Positions 43,677-54,282 are shown, counted from the stretch's first letter. The stretch: DNA of 64,000 nt from Candidula unifasciata (GCA_905116865.2 CAJHNH020004913.1:197121-261120); one strand, 5' to 3'. Notes: generated from the sequence alone by a model not told the origin. Translations and numbers: made by a program.

Positions 43677-44349
43677 TCAGACGGGTTGAAAACCACTGTA
43701 TAACGAATTGTGCGGTATGCAACTCTATTTTACCATTTACCTTCAGGCAACAGTGTCTGACTCGTTTAATTCATTTACCTTTGTGCGGCTGAAAACTTCA
43801 AAGTGAGGGAACCAGACAACGTAAACTTTTGTATTATTTTATTTAACCTCATAAACTTCCAAGTTATTCTTTGAGCATATTGACATTATGTGCTTTCATT
43901 TGTTTTTATTAAGTTTTTTTTTCTAAATTGATGAAACAAATTGTGGGTGGCATTCTGTGAAGCTCTTATCGATGTCAAGAATTTCTAGACTGGTTCTAAA
44001 TAGAAAAATAGGGTTATTACAATATTGGTATTTACCTGTGTGTGTTTTTTTTTTTTTTTTGGTAAAGAAGAATGAGAACTGTATAAACTGATAAACGTGT
44101 CTCAAGAGGCACCTTATGAAGGTTGGCATTAAACTGGCTTTCATGTCCCTTCGGGCAAAACGCATGCTCAGGTCAAAGTACGACGTAAAATGTAATATAC
44201 ATAAATAGTTTGAGAAAGCACAGGTACCATAGTGTGCGTATGTGTATGTGCCGTAAGATAAAGTTTATGAAAGCACTGATACCAAAGTTACTAATGCTTG
44301 CTAGTGCTTGTGCTTGTTTGGGAGTTTGTGTGTTTATGCAATAATATAG
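43677..44349. other. Unassigned sequence
   Basis: T-runs near 43914-43923 and 44045-44060. A direct repeat motif AAAGCAC.G.TACCA.AGT lies near 44215-44290. No gene supported. Confidence 0.4.
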
Positions 44350-44815
44350 TTTATGAGAGCCCTGGTACAGCATATCCAGATTTTATTGGATTGTATTGGC
44401 AGCCCTGGTACAGTATATACTGATTGTAGTGAATTGTATTGGTAGCCCTGGTACAGTACATCCAGATTGTACGGATTGTACTCGTAGCCCTGGTACAGTA
44501 CAGTCGGTCTAGATTATACTGGATTGTACTGGTAGCCTTGGTACAGTACAGTTTGTCCAGATTGTACTGGACTGTACATGTAGCCCTGGTACAGTACAAC
44601 CAGATTGTATTGAATTGTACTGGTAGCCCTGGTACAGTACAACCAGATTGTACTGGATTGTACTGGTAGCCCTGGTACAGTACAACCAGATTGTACTGGA
44701 TTGTACTGGTAACCCTGGTACAGTACAACCAGAATGTACTGGATTGTACTGGTAGCCCTGGTACAGTACATCCGGATTGCATTGGTAGCCCTGATACAGT
44801 ATATACAAATTGTAT
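44350..44815. repeat. 43-bp minisatellite
   Basis: About eleven copies of a 43-bp unit with AGCCCTGGTACAGTACA and AGATTGTACTGGATTGTACT. Unit starts at 44582 and 44625 show the period. Outer copies are diverged. Rich in GTAC self-complementary sites. Frames shift each unit, so it is non-coding. Confidence 0.95.
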
Positions 44816-44875
44816 TGGATTGAGCTAGTGCCGACTGGTCTATACAGATATATGACTAACATCATATATAATAGT

Positions 44876-45050
44876 GACCCACCGTGGCCTAGCGGCTTGA
44901 CTCTACCTACTGACCAGAAGGTCTTTGGTTCGATCTGCACCCTGACGAATTTTAAAAACAATTCAAAACTGACCTTGGCTCACAGGTTGACCTAACCTAA
45001 AACAAATACCAGGTAATGTTCTAGGAAAAATGTTCTAGATAAACGACTGG
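44876..45050 (+). mobile_element. SINE-C, 5' part
   Basis: CCCACCGTGGCCTAGCGGCT, GACCAGAAGGTC, B box TTTGGTTCGATCTG, CTTGGCTCACAGGTTGACCT. The 3' half is missing. Confidence 0.78.
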
Positions 45051-45084
45051 CGTAAAAACGGTTCTTTGCATTCTTTAAAAGTAA

Positions 45085-45362
45085 ACAAAGTAAAGATCCC
45101 TTTTCACGTCTTTAGGCGCATCGGGCACATGGGAAGAGAATCCATATTTTTACAGACTCATCGGCACTAGGTGGATAATGTGGTCAGCATTACGCCGGCT
45201 GTCTTTACTTCCCCAGGAAATACATCCTAGTATCTATTTTAGACGAGTCGACCTGCGACGCCCCATACCATGATAAAAATCCACACAGCCAGCAGTGGGT
45301 TTCGATCGTGTTATGTTGGAATTACGAGTCTGACTTGCTAAGCCTAAGCCACGGAAGCCGCT
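45085..45362 (-). mobile_element. SINE-D, near-full copy
   Basis: Plus strand: CTTTTCACGTCTTTAGGCGC, ATCGGCACTAGGTGGA.AATGTGGTCAGC, GTCTTTACTTCCCCAGG, GTCGACCTGCGACGCCCCAT, AAAATCCACACAGCCAGCAG, TGGGTTTCGATCG and CCTAAGCCACGGAAGCCG. C-type body with A-type head. Confidence 0.85.
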
Positions 45363-45605
45363 ATTGACATTCTTTACCAGATATTAAATCATGTGAAAAT
45401 AATCCTCCTGGGACTACAAGCTACTTGGTAAACGTGTTGTGGTGCCGCAATGTAAACTGTGCTGTATGGCTTTACCACTGAACTTAGTTTTCAGGATTTG
45501 GTCATGAAAAAGCACACCAGAATAAAGATAGACGGATGGGCCCGCGTTGGAATATCTTTAGAAGTGCGGAAATCGAAAATATTCGCCTTCGAGACTTACT
45601 CTAAA
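45363..45605. other. Unassigned sequence
   Basis: A frame at 45459-45848 is open for 129 codons but half of it lies in SINE-F antisense. Confidence 0.35.
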
Positions 45606-45840
45606 GATCGTCTTTCTCGTCTACTTAGCGTTCACCAGCTAATGATGGCGGTGGAAAGTGCTCGTTGTTCGTTTACGTCCTTTTCCCTACTTAGGTTTTG
45701 CACGCACGTCCGTTTTACAATTCTAATAATTTTTGTATGCAGACTGTTGGTTCCTCGCCTCCCAGGTAGATGCACTCCGGCTTCGAAGAAATCACTTCAA
45801 AAGAGGAAGTCTCTCCCTTCTGTTTTCCCCACCGTGGCTG
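45606..45840 (-). mobile_element. SINE-F copy
   Basis: AGCGTTCACCAGCTAATGAT, GTGGAAAGTGCTCGTTGTTC, GTTGGTTCCTCGCCTCCCAG, GTAGATGCACTCCGGCTTCG and GTTTTCCCCACCGTGG. Confidence 0.8.
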
Positions 45841-46436
45841 AATTTTAACTACATCTTTATGTAATTAAAATGGTTCTATTTAGTCGTTATCTGGTTCTGC
45901 GATCATAATTTCATATACGAATTTGTAAACGACATATGTTTTTTGTCATTATTTCTTACCATGATCTTGTATTTTCATGAGAAGATATCAAACAAAACGA
46001 AAGGTAAAACTAGTCAGCTTTCTAGTTGGACGCTAAGTCCCTTAAGCGATCTGGAGCCCATTAGATAGATACGCTTGTTCTCCCAAGACTTAACAGACTG
46101 TTGTCATCAGATTGGCTAAACTTGTGTCATATAGGGTTTGCTGTCTAATCCTCCATCACATTCTTTCCCATCCAGTCCTTCGGTTATCATGGATGCAATA
46201 TTGTCCAGCATCTTTGGCCTCTCGTCGCAACGTTCAAAGATTGCAGTTTCTTTTGGAGCACCGTATTTTCCCAATCCGATTCCCTCACATCTGTGTCATG
46301 TGAATATGTGTTCGTTACTTCTCATGGTGTGTCGAATACTTTACCATTTTAGTAGAGAGAATATTTATAATAGTATTTTTATTAACAATTTTATTGTTGT
46401 TGTTGTTCCTTTTATCTTATTTTTTTTTTTAATTTA
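45841..46436. other. Unassigned sequence
   Basis: No gene or repeat match that I can support. Confidence 0.4.
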
Positions 46437-46700
46437 CTGACTGTAAACTTAGATAAAATGTTATAGTTGTTCATCCATTTCTGGATTAGTCTTATTGACT
46501 TTGAGTTTTGCGTGCACAATCTGTTCTTTAGATCTGAATTATTTGTATGCAGGCTGTTGGTTCCTCACCTCTCAAACAGATGTATTCCGACATCGGAGGA
46601 AACTCGATTAATTAGTCACGTTGTATGATGTGAGTTTTTCAGGGAGACAGTGGGTCTATTCTTACCCACCCTCAGAACAGGGTCCTAGAACCCACATAGA
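46437..46700 (-). mobile_element. SINE-F copy, diverged
   Basis: CTGACTGTAAACTTAGATAA, TCTTTAGATCTGAATTATTT, GGCTGTTGGTTCCTCACCTC, GATGTATTCCGACATCGGAG and AGGGTCCTAGAACCCACATA. Tail replaced by T-rich sequence. Confidence 0.75.
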
Positions 46701-46781
46701 GAATAATTATAATAATATTTACTATTACATCATTTCATGATATTATTATTATTATTATCATTATTATTAATATTTGGTACG

Positions 46782-47060
46782 CGGCGTTTGTGGATTAGGC
46801 GTTGCCATTCCGACTCGTTATTCCAATGTACTGCGATCGAAACCCACTGCTGGTTCCGTGGATTTTTATCATGGTATGGGGCGTCGCAGGTGGACCCAGC
46901 TTAAAAGGGTACCAGGATGGCTGTCCTGTTGAAATAAGGACGGCAGTCGTAATGCTGATCACATTACACAAGTAGTGCCGATCGGTCTTTAAAAATATGA
47001 TTGCTCTTCTCGTATGCCCAATGTGCCTAAAGGCGTGATAAGGGATCTTTACTTAGTATT
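46782..47060 (+). mobile_element. SINE-D, full-length copy
   Basis: Head GCGGCGTTTGTGGATTAGGC, ATCGAAACCCACTGCTGG, TTTTTATCATGGTATGGGGC, GTCGCAGGTGGACCCAGC, then the SINE-C body and end TGCCTAAAGGCGTGATAAGG. Confidence 0.87.
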
Positions 47061-47091
47061 AATATTTGGCGAAAATATACTTTAAAGTGGG

Positions 47092-47345
47092 AGTCACCGT
47101 GGCGTAGCGGCTAGACTCTCGCGTTTGCATCGGAAGGTCGTGCTTTCGTTCCCTGGCAGAGCCGATATTTTTTCAAAAATGACTTTGACTTCTAGGTCGA
47201 CCTAGCCTTAAGTGGGTACTGGGTGCAGTTCCGGAAAGTAAAGGCAGCCGATGTGATGCAGACAACATCATCCATCTTGTGCCGAAAGGATATAAAAATT
47301 AATATGAATAGGTCTAGTCGTATATGCCCTATACGCCTACTTGTG
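47092..47345 (+). mobile_element. SINE-C, near-full copy
   Basis: GGGAGTCACCGTGGCGTAGC, GGCTAGACTCTCGC, CATCGGAAGGTCGTGC, CTAGGTCGACCTAGCC, GGTGCAGTTCCGGAAAGTAA, TATGAATAGGTCTAGTCGTA and CCTATACGCC. Follows the SINE-D directly, in the same orientation. Confidence 0.88.
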
Positions 47346-47529
47346 CTTCAGAGTTAAATATCATCTTATCTGTGATTTGCTTGAATGTCATAGCAACTGA
47401 TAAATCTATAAAATGTGCATTAGAAATCCCAGCAGGTAACTTCAACACTGCATCATAAACACGTCTTTTACTATCCGCTAAAAAAAATTGTGATTTATTA
47501 ACAGCTTGTGTGAGTTCAGTTTCGTTGTT
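47346..47529. other. Unassigned sequence
   Basis: Short gap between SINE-C and SINE-E. Confidence 0.3.
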
Positions 47530-47925
47530 TCGGTGCTGAGAGAACTTGAGGCATGGTGTCCGCCCCGAGTTCTCGAGGTTTCGGGTTCAATCCCCGGTAA
47601 GAGCTGTTATTTTTTCACGTGTACTTGAACTAGTAATTCTCCCTGGTCTCTGGGTAGTGAGATCGGACGCCCATGTGCATTGTTGCGCACGAACAAAAAT
47701 CCCTTGGCAGTTGGAATTCGAAAAGAGTAGCCTAACGGCGCTGCCCGGGCAAAATTTTGAGATACAAATCTACCAAAAGTATTTCAGGATCCTCACCAGT
47801 GATACTGAGCATGTGCACTATTCTGAGCTTCTTTAGACTCTGACTTGAGTTAGAAGAAGAACGGATTACTTATGGGTTACTAACCGTGTGCCATGATTTT
47901 GATCCGTTGTTCAACCTTCAAACTT
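47530..47925 (+). mobile_element. SINE-E, near-full copy
   Basis: GAGGCATGGTGTCCGCC, B box GGGTTCAATCCCCGG, GTAGTGAGATCGGACGCCCA, GCAGTTGGAATTCGAAAAGA, TAACGGCGCTGCCCGGGC, ATTTCAGGATCCTCACC and TTAGAAGAAGAACGG..ATGGGTTACT. Confidence 0.9.
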
Positions 47926-47932
47926 CAAGTCT

Positions 47933-48180
47933 CCTCGTCTTCTTCTCGTTAACCGGCTGCAAAGCTCTTGCAGAAAATGATGGTTATTTGTCCAGTTCTG
48001 TACCTTGGTCTTGTTTCAAAACTTGACTTTTGAGTATGTGTGCAGACTGTTGATTTCTCACCTCGTAGACAGATGTACTCTGATTTTGAAGGAACACTTT
48101 GATTATTTGCCTCTTACGACACGCTTTTTTTTTGGGGGGGGGGGGGGTGGTGCGTATCCAGGGTATTCGGTACACATGGC
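47933..48180 (-). mobile_element. SINE-F copy with internal G-run
   Basis: CTTCTTCTCGTTAACCGGCT, GCAGACTGTTGATTTCTCAC, CAGATGTACTCTGATTTTGA and CTCTTACGACACGC. Then T-run and G14 (48134-48147) replace the expected 5' segment. Confidence 0.8.
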
Positions 48181-48698
48181 GGGAGAGGTGGGGGATGGGG
48201 CGGGGTGGATCTAAAAGTGTTTATAATTGACATTAACCTGGCTCCACTTTTCTTCTCATTTATTTATGTGTGTTAGTGGGTGTCACATCGTTTCATTGTT
48301 TTTATGTCCTAAAAAAAATAATATTTTTTTTTTTTTTTTGTAATGACGATTATTAGCCGATAGTATATTTCAAATAAGAACAAAAGAACAACTATGATAG
48401 TACGTCAGCATCGTCAAGTTCCACTTCTGTCGTTAAGCGTTGTGGGAAGGAATATTTTACGATCCGTTGCTTTATGGGCAGCATTGGCTTTTGGAACTCC
48501 TTGGTGATAAAGAAGCTCTTTAATGTCATCAGTCCATTTCTCATAGGGTGACCTCTTGCTTTCACTTGAAACCTTTTAATGTGTAGCTCTTGCGCTGGTA
48601 GTATGATGATAGTATGTATACTCCGAAAGTAACGTATCTTATTAGGAAACTTAACTAGGTACGGTAATAGAGATTAAGACTTTGCGTCGCCAGACTAC
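48181..48698. other. Unassigned sequence
   Basis: T-run at 48327-48340. No gene or repeat supported. Confidence 0.4.
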
Positions 48699-48917
48699 GG
48701 GAGTCACCGTGGTTACGGGTTAGACGTTCGCCTACGGATCGGAAGCTCGTGAGTTCAATTCCTGACAGGGGCCCACTTTTTTTTTTTTTTTTTACAAGGG
48801 ACTTTGGCTCCTAGGTCGACCTTGAGTGGGTATCAGGTACAGTCCTGAGGAGTAAAGGCGGCTGGCTTAATGCTGACAACATCACCTACGAAGTGCCAAT
48901 TGGTCTATAAAATATCT
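48699..48917 (+). mobile_element. SINE-C, 3'-truncated copy
   Basis: GGGAGTCACCGTGGTTACGG, GGATCGGAAGCTCGTGAGTT, GGCTCCTAGGTCGACC, AGTAAAGGCGGCTGGCTTAA and TTGGTCTATAAAATATCTGT, then joins the LINE. Confidence 0.85.
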
Positions 48918-49203
48918 GTCTAACCTTCTATAATATCACTGCTGTGTACTGTTTGAACAGTGCTTGCGAGAATTGTTCTGCGAAGACTCCAGATCCTGTG
49001 GGATCGCGTTTACCCAGAGTCGCAGTGTGGCTTTCGTGTTAACCGATCTACCACTGATATGATATTTTCATTACGACAGTTGCAGGAAAAATGCCGTGAA
49101 CAAAATCAACCACTATATGTTGCTTCTATTGATCTCACCAAGGCATTTGATTTGGTTAGTCGAAAAGGTCTGTTCAACGCACTGAAGAAGATTGGGTGTC
49201 CAC
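48918..49203 (+). mobile_element. LINE ORF2 RT, part 1 (before hAT insertion)
   Basis: Reads LARIVLRRLQILWDRVYPES, then QCGFRVNRSTTDMIFSLRQL, then PLYVASIDLTKAFDLVSR, then GLFNALKKIGCP. This is the RT fingers/palm with catalytic Asp in the IDLTKAFD motif. It stops at the hAT boundary and resumes at 50267. The N-terminal endonuclease is absent, so the element is 5'-truncated or replaced by SINE-C. Confidence 0.88.
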
Positions 49204-49319
49204 TAGGGCTGTATCGAATAGTGAATTTAACTATTGGGCCGAATACGAATAACGGGACCAACTATTCGGCCGAATACGAACACGAATACGAATAGTGTAT
49301 AGTGTATAAAATATATTTT

Positions 49320-49322
<3 letters not shown>

Positions 49323-49390
<68 letters not shown>
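49323..49390. repeat. (CA)n microsatellite inside hAT
   Basis: About 34 CA units directly upstream of the antisense LINE piece. Confidence 0.96.
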
Positions 49391-49391
<1 letters not shown>

Positions 49392-49399
49392 TCATAATG

Positions 49400-49760
49400 T
49401 CAAATGTACGCTGAACTTTTACTTAACATAAAGTAGCACAGAATAGTCATTTTCTTCTTTAGCATTCCGAGCCCTTGAGGTTTACTGATGCAGATATCAC
49501 TCGGCTCCATCCATTTCTCTGGCTGGACATTATCTCTCGATCTTCTTCTCATTCTCCATTCCCCGCTGTTAGCATCTCTGATGGGTCCAAAGATTTGTCC
49601 TAAGGATGTTTTCAAAAACCTGTAATAAGGCCTCATGTTTTTTTTATTTCTGCTTCAAGTTTCAGAGCCATATAACGCAACTGGTCTAATCAACGTTTTA
49701 TATATTTTGATCTTGGTCTTTCGAGACAGACACTTTGACTTTAGCGGATGTTGAAGGGCA
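49400..49760 (-). mobile_element. LINE C-terminal fragment nested in hAT
   Basis: Minus strand gives LIRPVALYGSET (the usual ALYGSETW motif after RT), a stop, then RFLKTSLGQIFGPIRDANSG and EWRMRRRSRD. A different LINE family from the surrounding element. Confidence 0.75.
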
Positions 49761-50100
49761 TAGTATACTTTATTTCTAGATTGTATTCCTTCTCCCAGCA
49801 TGTTGGAGCAGTTGAAGTTTGCACCCAAGTAATTTTATGTTTCCGTTCGTTAGATTTTCATATTAACGACTTGGATGTGGCCGGTGATTATATTCTTTCC
49901 ATGTCTAGTTGGCATTCGTACAGAATAGTAAACATTTAAAAATATTTCATGTTTTGCATCCTTCAGTCAGTCTGTATTAACTGATAACTAGGACTGAAAG
50001 AATCCTAAGTATTATAACAAGTAACTAAACTTGGAAATTGTCACTGACAGCTTAGTCAATGCAAGAAAGCTGCATTAGCTATCAAGAAAACCAATCGTTA
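49761..50100. other. hAT interior, unassigned
   Basis: Internal hAT sequence with no recognised motif. Confidence 0.4.
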
Positions 50101-50266
50101 CATGTTGTCAACATTAAGGCCGTATATGCAGAAGCGGGTTAAGGTAACTACTATTCGTATTCGGCCCGACCGCAACTATTCGGCCGAATACCGAATAGAC
50201 AATAGGTCCACTATTCGGCCCCGAAGGGAATACGAAGCGAATATTCGGTACAGCCCTAGTGTCCGC

Positions 50267-51530
50267 CTACTCTACTGAGCATTATTGAGTCGTTCCACAC
50301 AGGTTTGAAAGGTACAATGAAGTTTGATTGATTAGGTGGAGTTTTTAATCAAAAATGGAGTGAAGCAGAGGTGTGTACTTGCTCCTACCCTCTTTGGAAT
50401 ATACTTTTTACTTTTTTTGACACATGATTTAGAGATCAGGAGGGTGGTATTTTCATTCATTCTGGATCTGACGGCAGCCTTTACAATGCTCGCAGGCTGA
50501 AGGCAAAAAACAGGATAATGAAGGTACTTATCAGAGAGCTGCTGTTTGCAGATGATGCCGCAATACCCACCCACTCAGAGGAGAAGCTGCAATGTTTACT
50601 ATCTGCCTTTGCTGATGCGTGCTATGAATCTGGACTAACAGTTAGCAACAAGAAGACAAAGGTTATGGTGCAAGGTGTCAATGACAGACCTACCGTCTAC
50701 ATTGACGGTGAAGAGCTTGAGACAGTAGACCATTTTACCTATCTGGGTTCCACAGTGAATAGTATACTATCGCTGGACCAAGAAATCAACATCAGGAAAG
50801 GTAAGGCAGCAACATCAATGAGCAGACTGACAAAGAGAGTTGGGGAAAACAGAAAGCTCAAAATTAAAACACAAACCATTGTCTATCAGTCTTGTGTTCT
50901 CAGCACTCTGCTTTATGACAGTGAAACTTGGTCAACCATGAGAGACGGTTTAAAAGCTTTCACATGCGATGCCTAAGAAGAATACTTGGTATTAAGTGGC
51001 AGGACAAAATCACAAACACTGAGGTACTTGAAAGAGCAGGTACTACAACAGTCTTTTCCATGCTCAGTCGACAGGCACAGGTGGCTGGGTCACACCTCGA
51101 GAATGGAGGATGGCAGAGTCCGTAAGGACATCCTTTATGGTGAATTAAAGACAGGAAAAAGATGTCGAGGCCGACCTCTACTGCGTTTTAAAGATGTGTG
51201 CAAGCGGGACATAAATGATACAGGTATTGAGGCAGACTCATGGGAATAAAATGCCATGGACTGTGTTGTGGGAAAGGGCATATCAGAAGGGGAATGAGAC
51301 TGAAGGATGAAATGATTGCAGAAAAGATGAGAGCTGGGCGTCTTAAAAGAAACGGATTAAACACAAATGTTGTTAACAGTGGTCCTGAAATCCCATGCTA
51401 TCATTGTGGAAGACTTTTCCTGACACGGGCAGGTCTTGCTAGTCTCACTCGCCATCGCCATGGGCTGTGAGTGTCATGCCTCCTCACAGCGAAATTTAAC
51501 ACTATCGTCTGAAAAGACGGAAAGGAGCCA
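50267..51530 (+). mobile_element. LINE ORF2 RT palm to C-terminus, part 2
   Basis: Resumes with TLLSIIESFHTGLKGTMKFD, then LLFADDAAIPTHSEEKLQ (the FADD catalytic pair), LTVSNKKTKVM and HFTYLGSTVNS. Next are SRLTKRVGENRKL and CVLSTLLYDSETW, then RCLRRILGIKWQDKITNTEV. After a frameshift: RWLGHTSRMEDGRVRKDILY, GRPLLRFKDVCKRDINDTGI and MRAGRLKRNG. It ends CYHCGRLFLTRAGLASLTRH-RH, a Cys2His2-like finger. 3' UTR to about 51530. Frame breaks near 50980 and 51249 make it non-functional, but it is the best preserved LINE here. Confidence 0.92.
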
Positions 51531-51870
51531 ATGAATGAGCCCTATATACCCATTACGCATGAAAGGCGTGGAAAAGGGTCCTTTACTTTACTTACTAGCC
51601 AGACAATGAAACGCAACATTCTGTTTTAATCAATGTAAGCGATGCTGATCAAGGGTGTATAATTTTGTATAGAATTGGTCCTTCTAACCTTCTTTAACAA
51701 AATAAATTTGATACTCCACTGTTTAAATGGATACCAGGTTAAGTCTTTAGAAGTAAAGGCGGTCGTGGGGATGCTGACTATATCAACTACCGAGTGCCGA
51801 TTGATCAATAAAATATAGATTTAGACCTATATGCCCAACTGTATCCAACAAGGCTTGAGGGGTGGAAAAG
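51531..51870 (+). mobile_element. Two SINE-C 3' fragments
   Basis: 51536-51597: CCCATTACGCATGAAAGGCG, TGGAAAAGGGTCC and a TTTAC tail. 51725-51870: AGTAAAGGCGGTCGTGGGGA, CCGAGTGCCGATTGATCAAT, AAATATAGATTTAGACCTAT and TTGAGGGGTGGAAAAG followed by a T-run. The sequence between them (51598-51724) is unassigned. Confidence 0.75.
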
Positions 51871-51899
51871 TTTTTTTTTTTTTTTGTCTTCTGTTAAAG

Positions 51900-52108
51900 T
51901 TTGTTTGCAGAACTAACTGCAGGTTATTTTCTTTCGCTACTCGGTTTTACTAGACAGTTTATTTTCATTAGTTTGCCATTGGCTCTGAACCTGGCTCTCG
52001 ACAACAGTATGAAAATCAGCGCAAGGCTGTCTGCTGTCAAGCTGCCTGCAGCTGGTATCGAATGAAATACATCGGAAATAAGAAGCGCGTTCGCGACGCC
52101 AAGGCCAA
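51900..52108 (-). mobile_element. SINE-A, diverged copy
   Basis: CTAACTGCAGGTTATTTTCT region, then TTAGTTTGCCATTGGCTCTG, CAGCTGGTATCGAA and the head GCGCGTTCGCGACGCCAAGG. The B box is damaged. The (GTAT)n array starts right at the head end. Confidence 0.6.
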
Positions 52109-52710
<602 letters not shown>

Positions 52711-53304
52711 ATATAAAGAGGCTGTTTGCTATCTCATACGACACTTTCACTTTTAGACTGGCAACCTGTCTACTTATGAGTCTCTCGGTCTATATCAAAA
52801 GCCATCTAGGAGTCATATCAGCAACATCGCTTTTGAACCATTGCATTCATTGTTGCTCTTTCAAGCTGGCTACGTTATTCAAGAAGTAAGCTAACAAGCC
52901 GAACAAAACACACACGGGGACAAAACAACAAACTGTTTCTGAAAGAAGAATGCACCATACGATCTCTAAGTCAAACATCACAGCCAAAGGAGCAGGAACA
53001 TCTAAATAAAAGAAAAGTTATGTCAGATTCTGTTCTTTGTTGAAGTGAGTAGCAGTTTGTGTTTCTCTTGTTGAAAATCACATCTGTTGGGCGGATACTG
53101 TTTGCCAGGGCCGAATTAGACACAGACATGTGTGTTACAGCTCATGTTTTGTAAAATAAGATAATCGTGTAGGTTCAGCGGTCTGATCTGGTGGGCAGGG
53201 GTGTAGCACGATTGGAAAGGCGGGTGGAGAGGGTGGGGGGAGGGGGGGGGGGTTGGGGCGTAGATCCACAACCTACTTCTTAACAAGGATTTGGTTAGTT
53301 AGTT
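52711..53304. other. Unassigned with G-rich patch
   Basis: G-rich run at about 53222-53252 and GTTA units at 53294-53308. No gene supported. Confidence 0.4.
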
Positions 53305-53910
53305 AGTTATCCCCGTGTAGGTTGCGGGCCCTCTTGTGGGGTGGTGGGGGCGGGGGACAACAAAGAATAGACCTACCAGTGCTCCCCCCCCCCCTCCCTA
53401 ACAAGCATGTTGTAGGAGTCAACTTAGATGTCAGAGAGCATCTGCCCGAGCGGCAAGGAACAGCCAGTTGCACAGAAATAGGCCAGCAAAATAGATGCAC
53501 ACTCAAAACTCAGGCCCTGTCACAAAGTTAAAGTCCAAATAGACCAACAACCAACCAGTTCTTTCAACAGTTCTTACAGCCGGTAGCTGGCGTCTGTGGC
53601 TTAGACGTTGCTTCGTAATGTCGGGGTGCCGGGTTTAACTCCATCTGCAGACTGTTTATTTTGCGTTTGTTACGACAGAGGTACCAAGAGCTGATCGTGC
53701 AGAAAGCAATGACACACTGTTAAACGTAAACTTGCCTAGAAAAACAAGAACTGCCCAAAAAAAATGCTGGGGTTGATTCTTCTACGTCCTGCAGAAGATA
53801 CACTAACTGTCTACAGCCGGTGAGCAAAGAAGAAGAAGAAGAAGACGAAGAAGAAGAAGAAGAAGAAGAAGAAGAAGAAGAAGAAGAAGAAGAAGAAGAA
53901 GAAGAAGATA
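53305..53910 (+). mobile_element. SINE-F copy carrying a nested SINE-A and a (GAA)~27 tail
   Basis: 5' part CCCGTGTAGGTTGCGGGCCC, AACAAAGAATAGACCTACC, a C-run, AAGCATGTTGTAGGAGTCAA, GCAAGGAACAGCCAGTTGCA and AAACTCAGGCCCTGTCACA. The 3' end is TACAGCCGGTGAGCAAAG followed by GAA units (53826-53908). It is interrupted by SINE-A at 53585-53811. Confidence 0.82.
53585..53811 (+). mobile_element. SINE-A nested in SINE-F
   Basis: Head AGCTGGCGTCTGTGGCTTAG with a mutated B box GGGTTTAACTCC. It ends at the family 3' end (CGTCCTGCAGAAGATACAC). Exact 10-bp duplication TACAGCCGGT (53575-53584 and 53812-53821), which is itself part of the SINE-F consensus. Confidence 0.92.
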
Positions 53911-53912
53911 GT

Positions 53913-54119
53913 TAACTGCGTATCCTTCATAGGACGTTGCAGACCCAAACCTAGCAAGTATTGGCTGTTCTTGATTTTAATAGACATTTTTCGTTTAGCT
54001 GTTTGCCGCAGTGGAAAACACGACAAGGTGATCTGTTACCAGATCACCGCAGCTGGTATCGAACCCTGTATCTTGGTATTACAAACAGCCTTTGCACGAC
54101 CTAATCCACAGACGCCGAC
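53913..54119 (-). mobile_element. SINE-A copy, inverted relative to 53585
   Basis: Starts with the 3' end complement (TATCCTTCATAGGACGTTGC), then AACCTAGCAAGTATTGGCTG, GCAGCTGGTATCGAACCC and the head CCTAATCCACAGACGCCGAC. Confidence 0.87.
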
Positions 54120-54282
54120 AAAGACATCGCAATGGCGATTAATTATGACGTTAGCTAAATGCGGATGTCAGAAAAACCGCAGATATTGCAGTTAAGCTGT
54201 AAACCTTAACACAGTAGCGTGAACACAAAAGAAGACTTAAAATACCTAGTTGTGATAGCATTTACCTACCAGGTCATTGCAC

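Larger units (their letters stand above)
49204..50258 (+). mobile_element. hAT-type DNA transposon, non-autonomous
   Basis: 1,055 bp. Left end TAGGGCTGTATCGAATA; the complement of the right end is TAGGGCTGTACCGAATA (one mismatch). 8-bp duplications GTGTCCAC (49196-49203) and GTGTCCGC (50259-50266). Subterminal CTATTCGGCCGAATAC-type palindromes sit on both sides (about 49262 and 50177), possible transposase sites. The interior holds (CA)n and an antisense LINE piece, with no transposase. Confidence 0.9.

Noticed and set aside
44351..44961. Repetitive Tyr-Gln-Tyr-Asn peptide frames
   Set aside because: Frames recur in all phases because the 43-bp unit is not a multiple of three.
45459..45848. 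129-codon open frame as a gene
   Set aside because: The second half is antisense SINE-F and the first half has no motif.
46730..46775. ATT-rich patch as an A/T-hook or origin-like element
   Set aside because: Simple ATT microsatellite with no further support.
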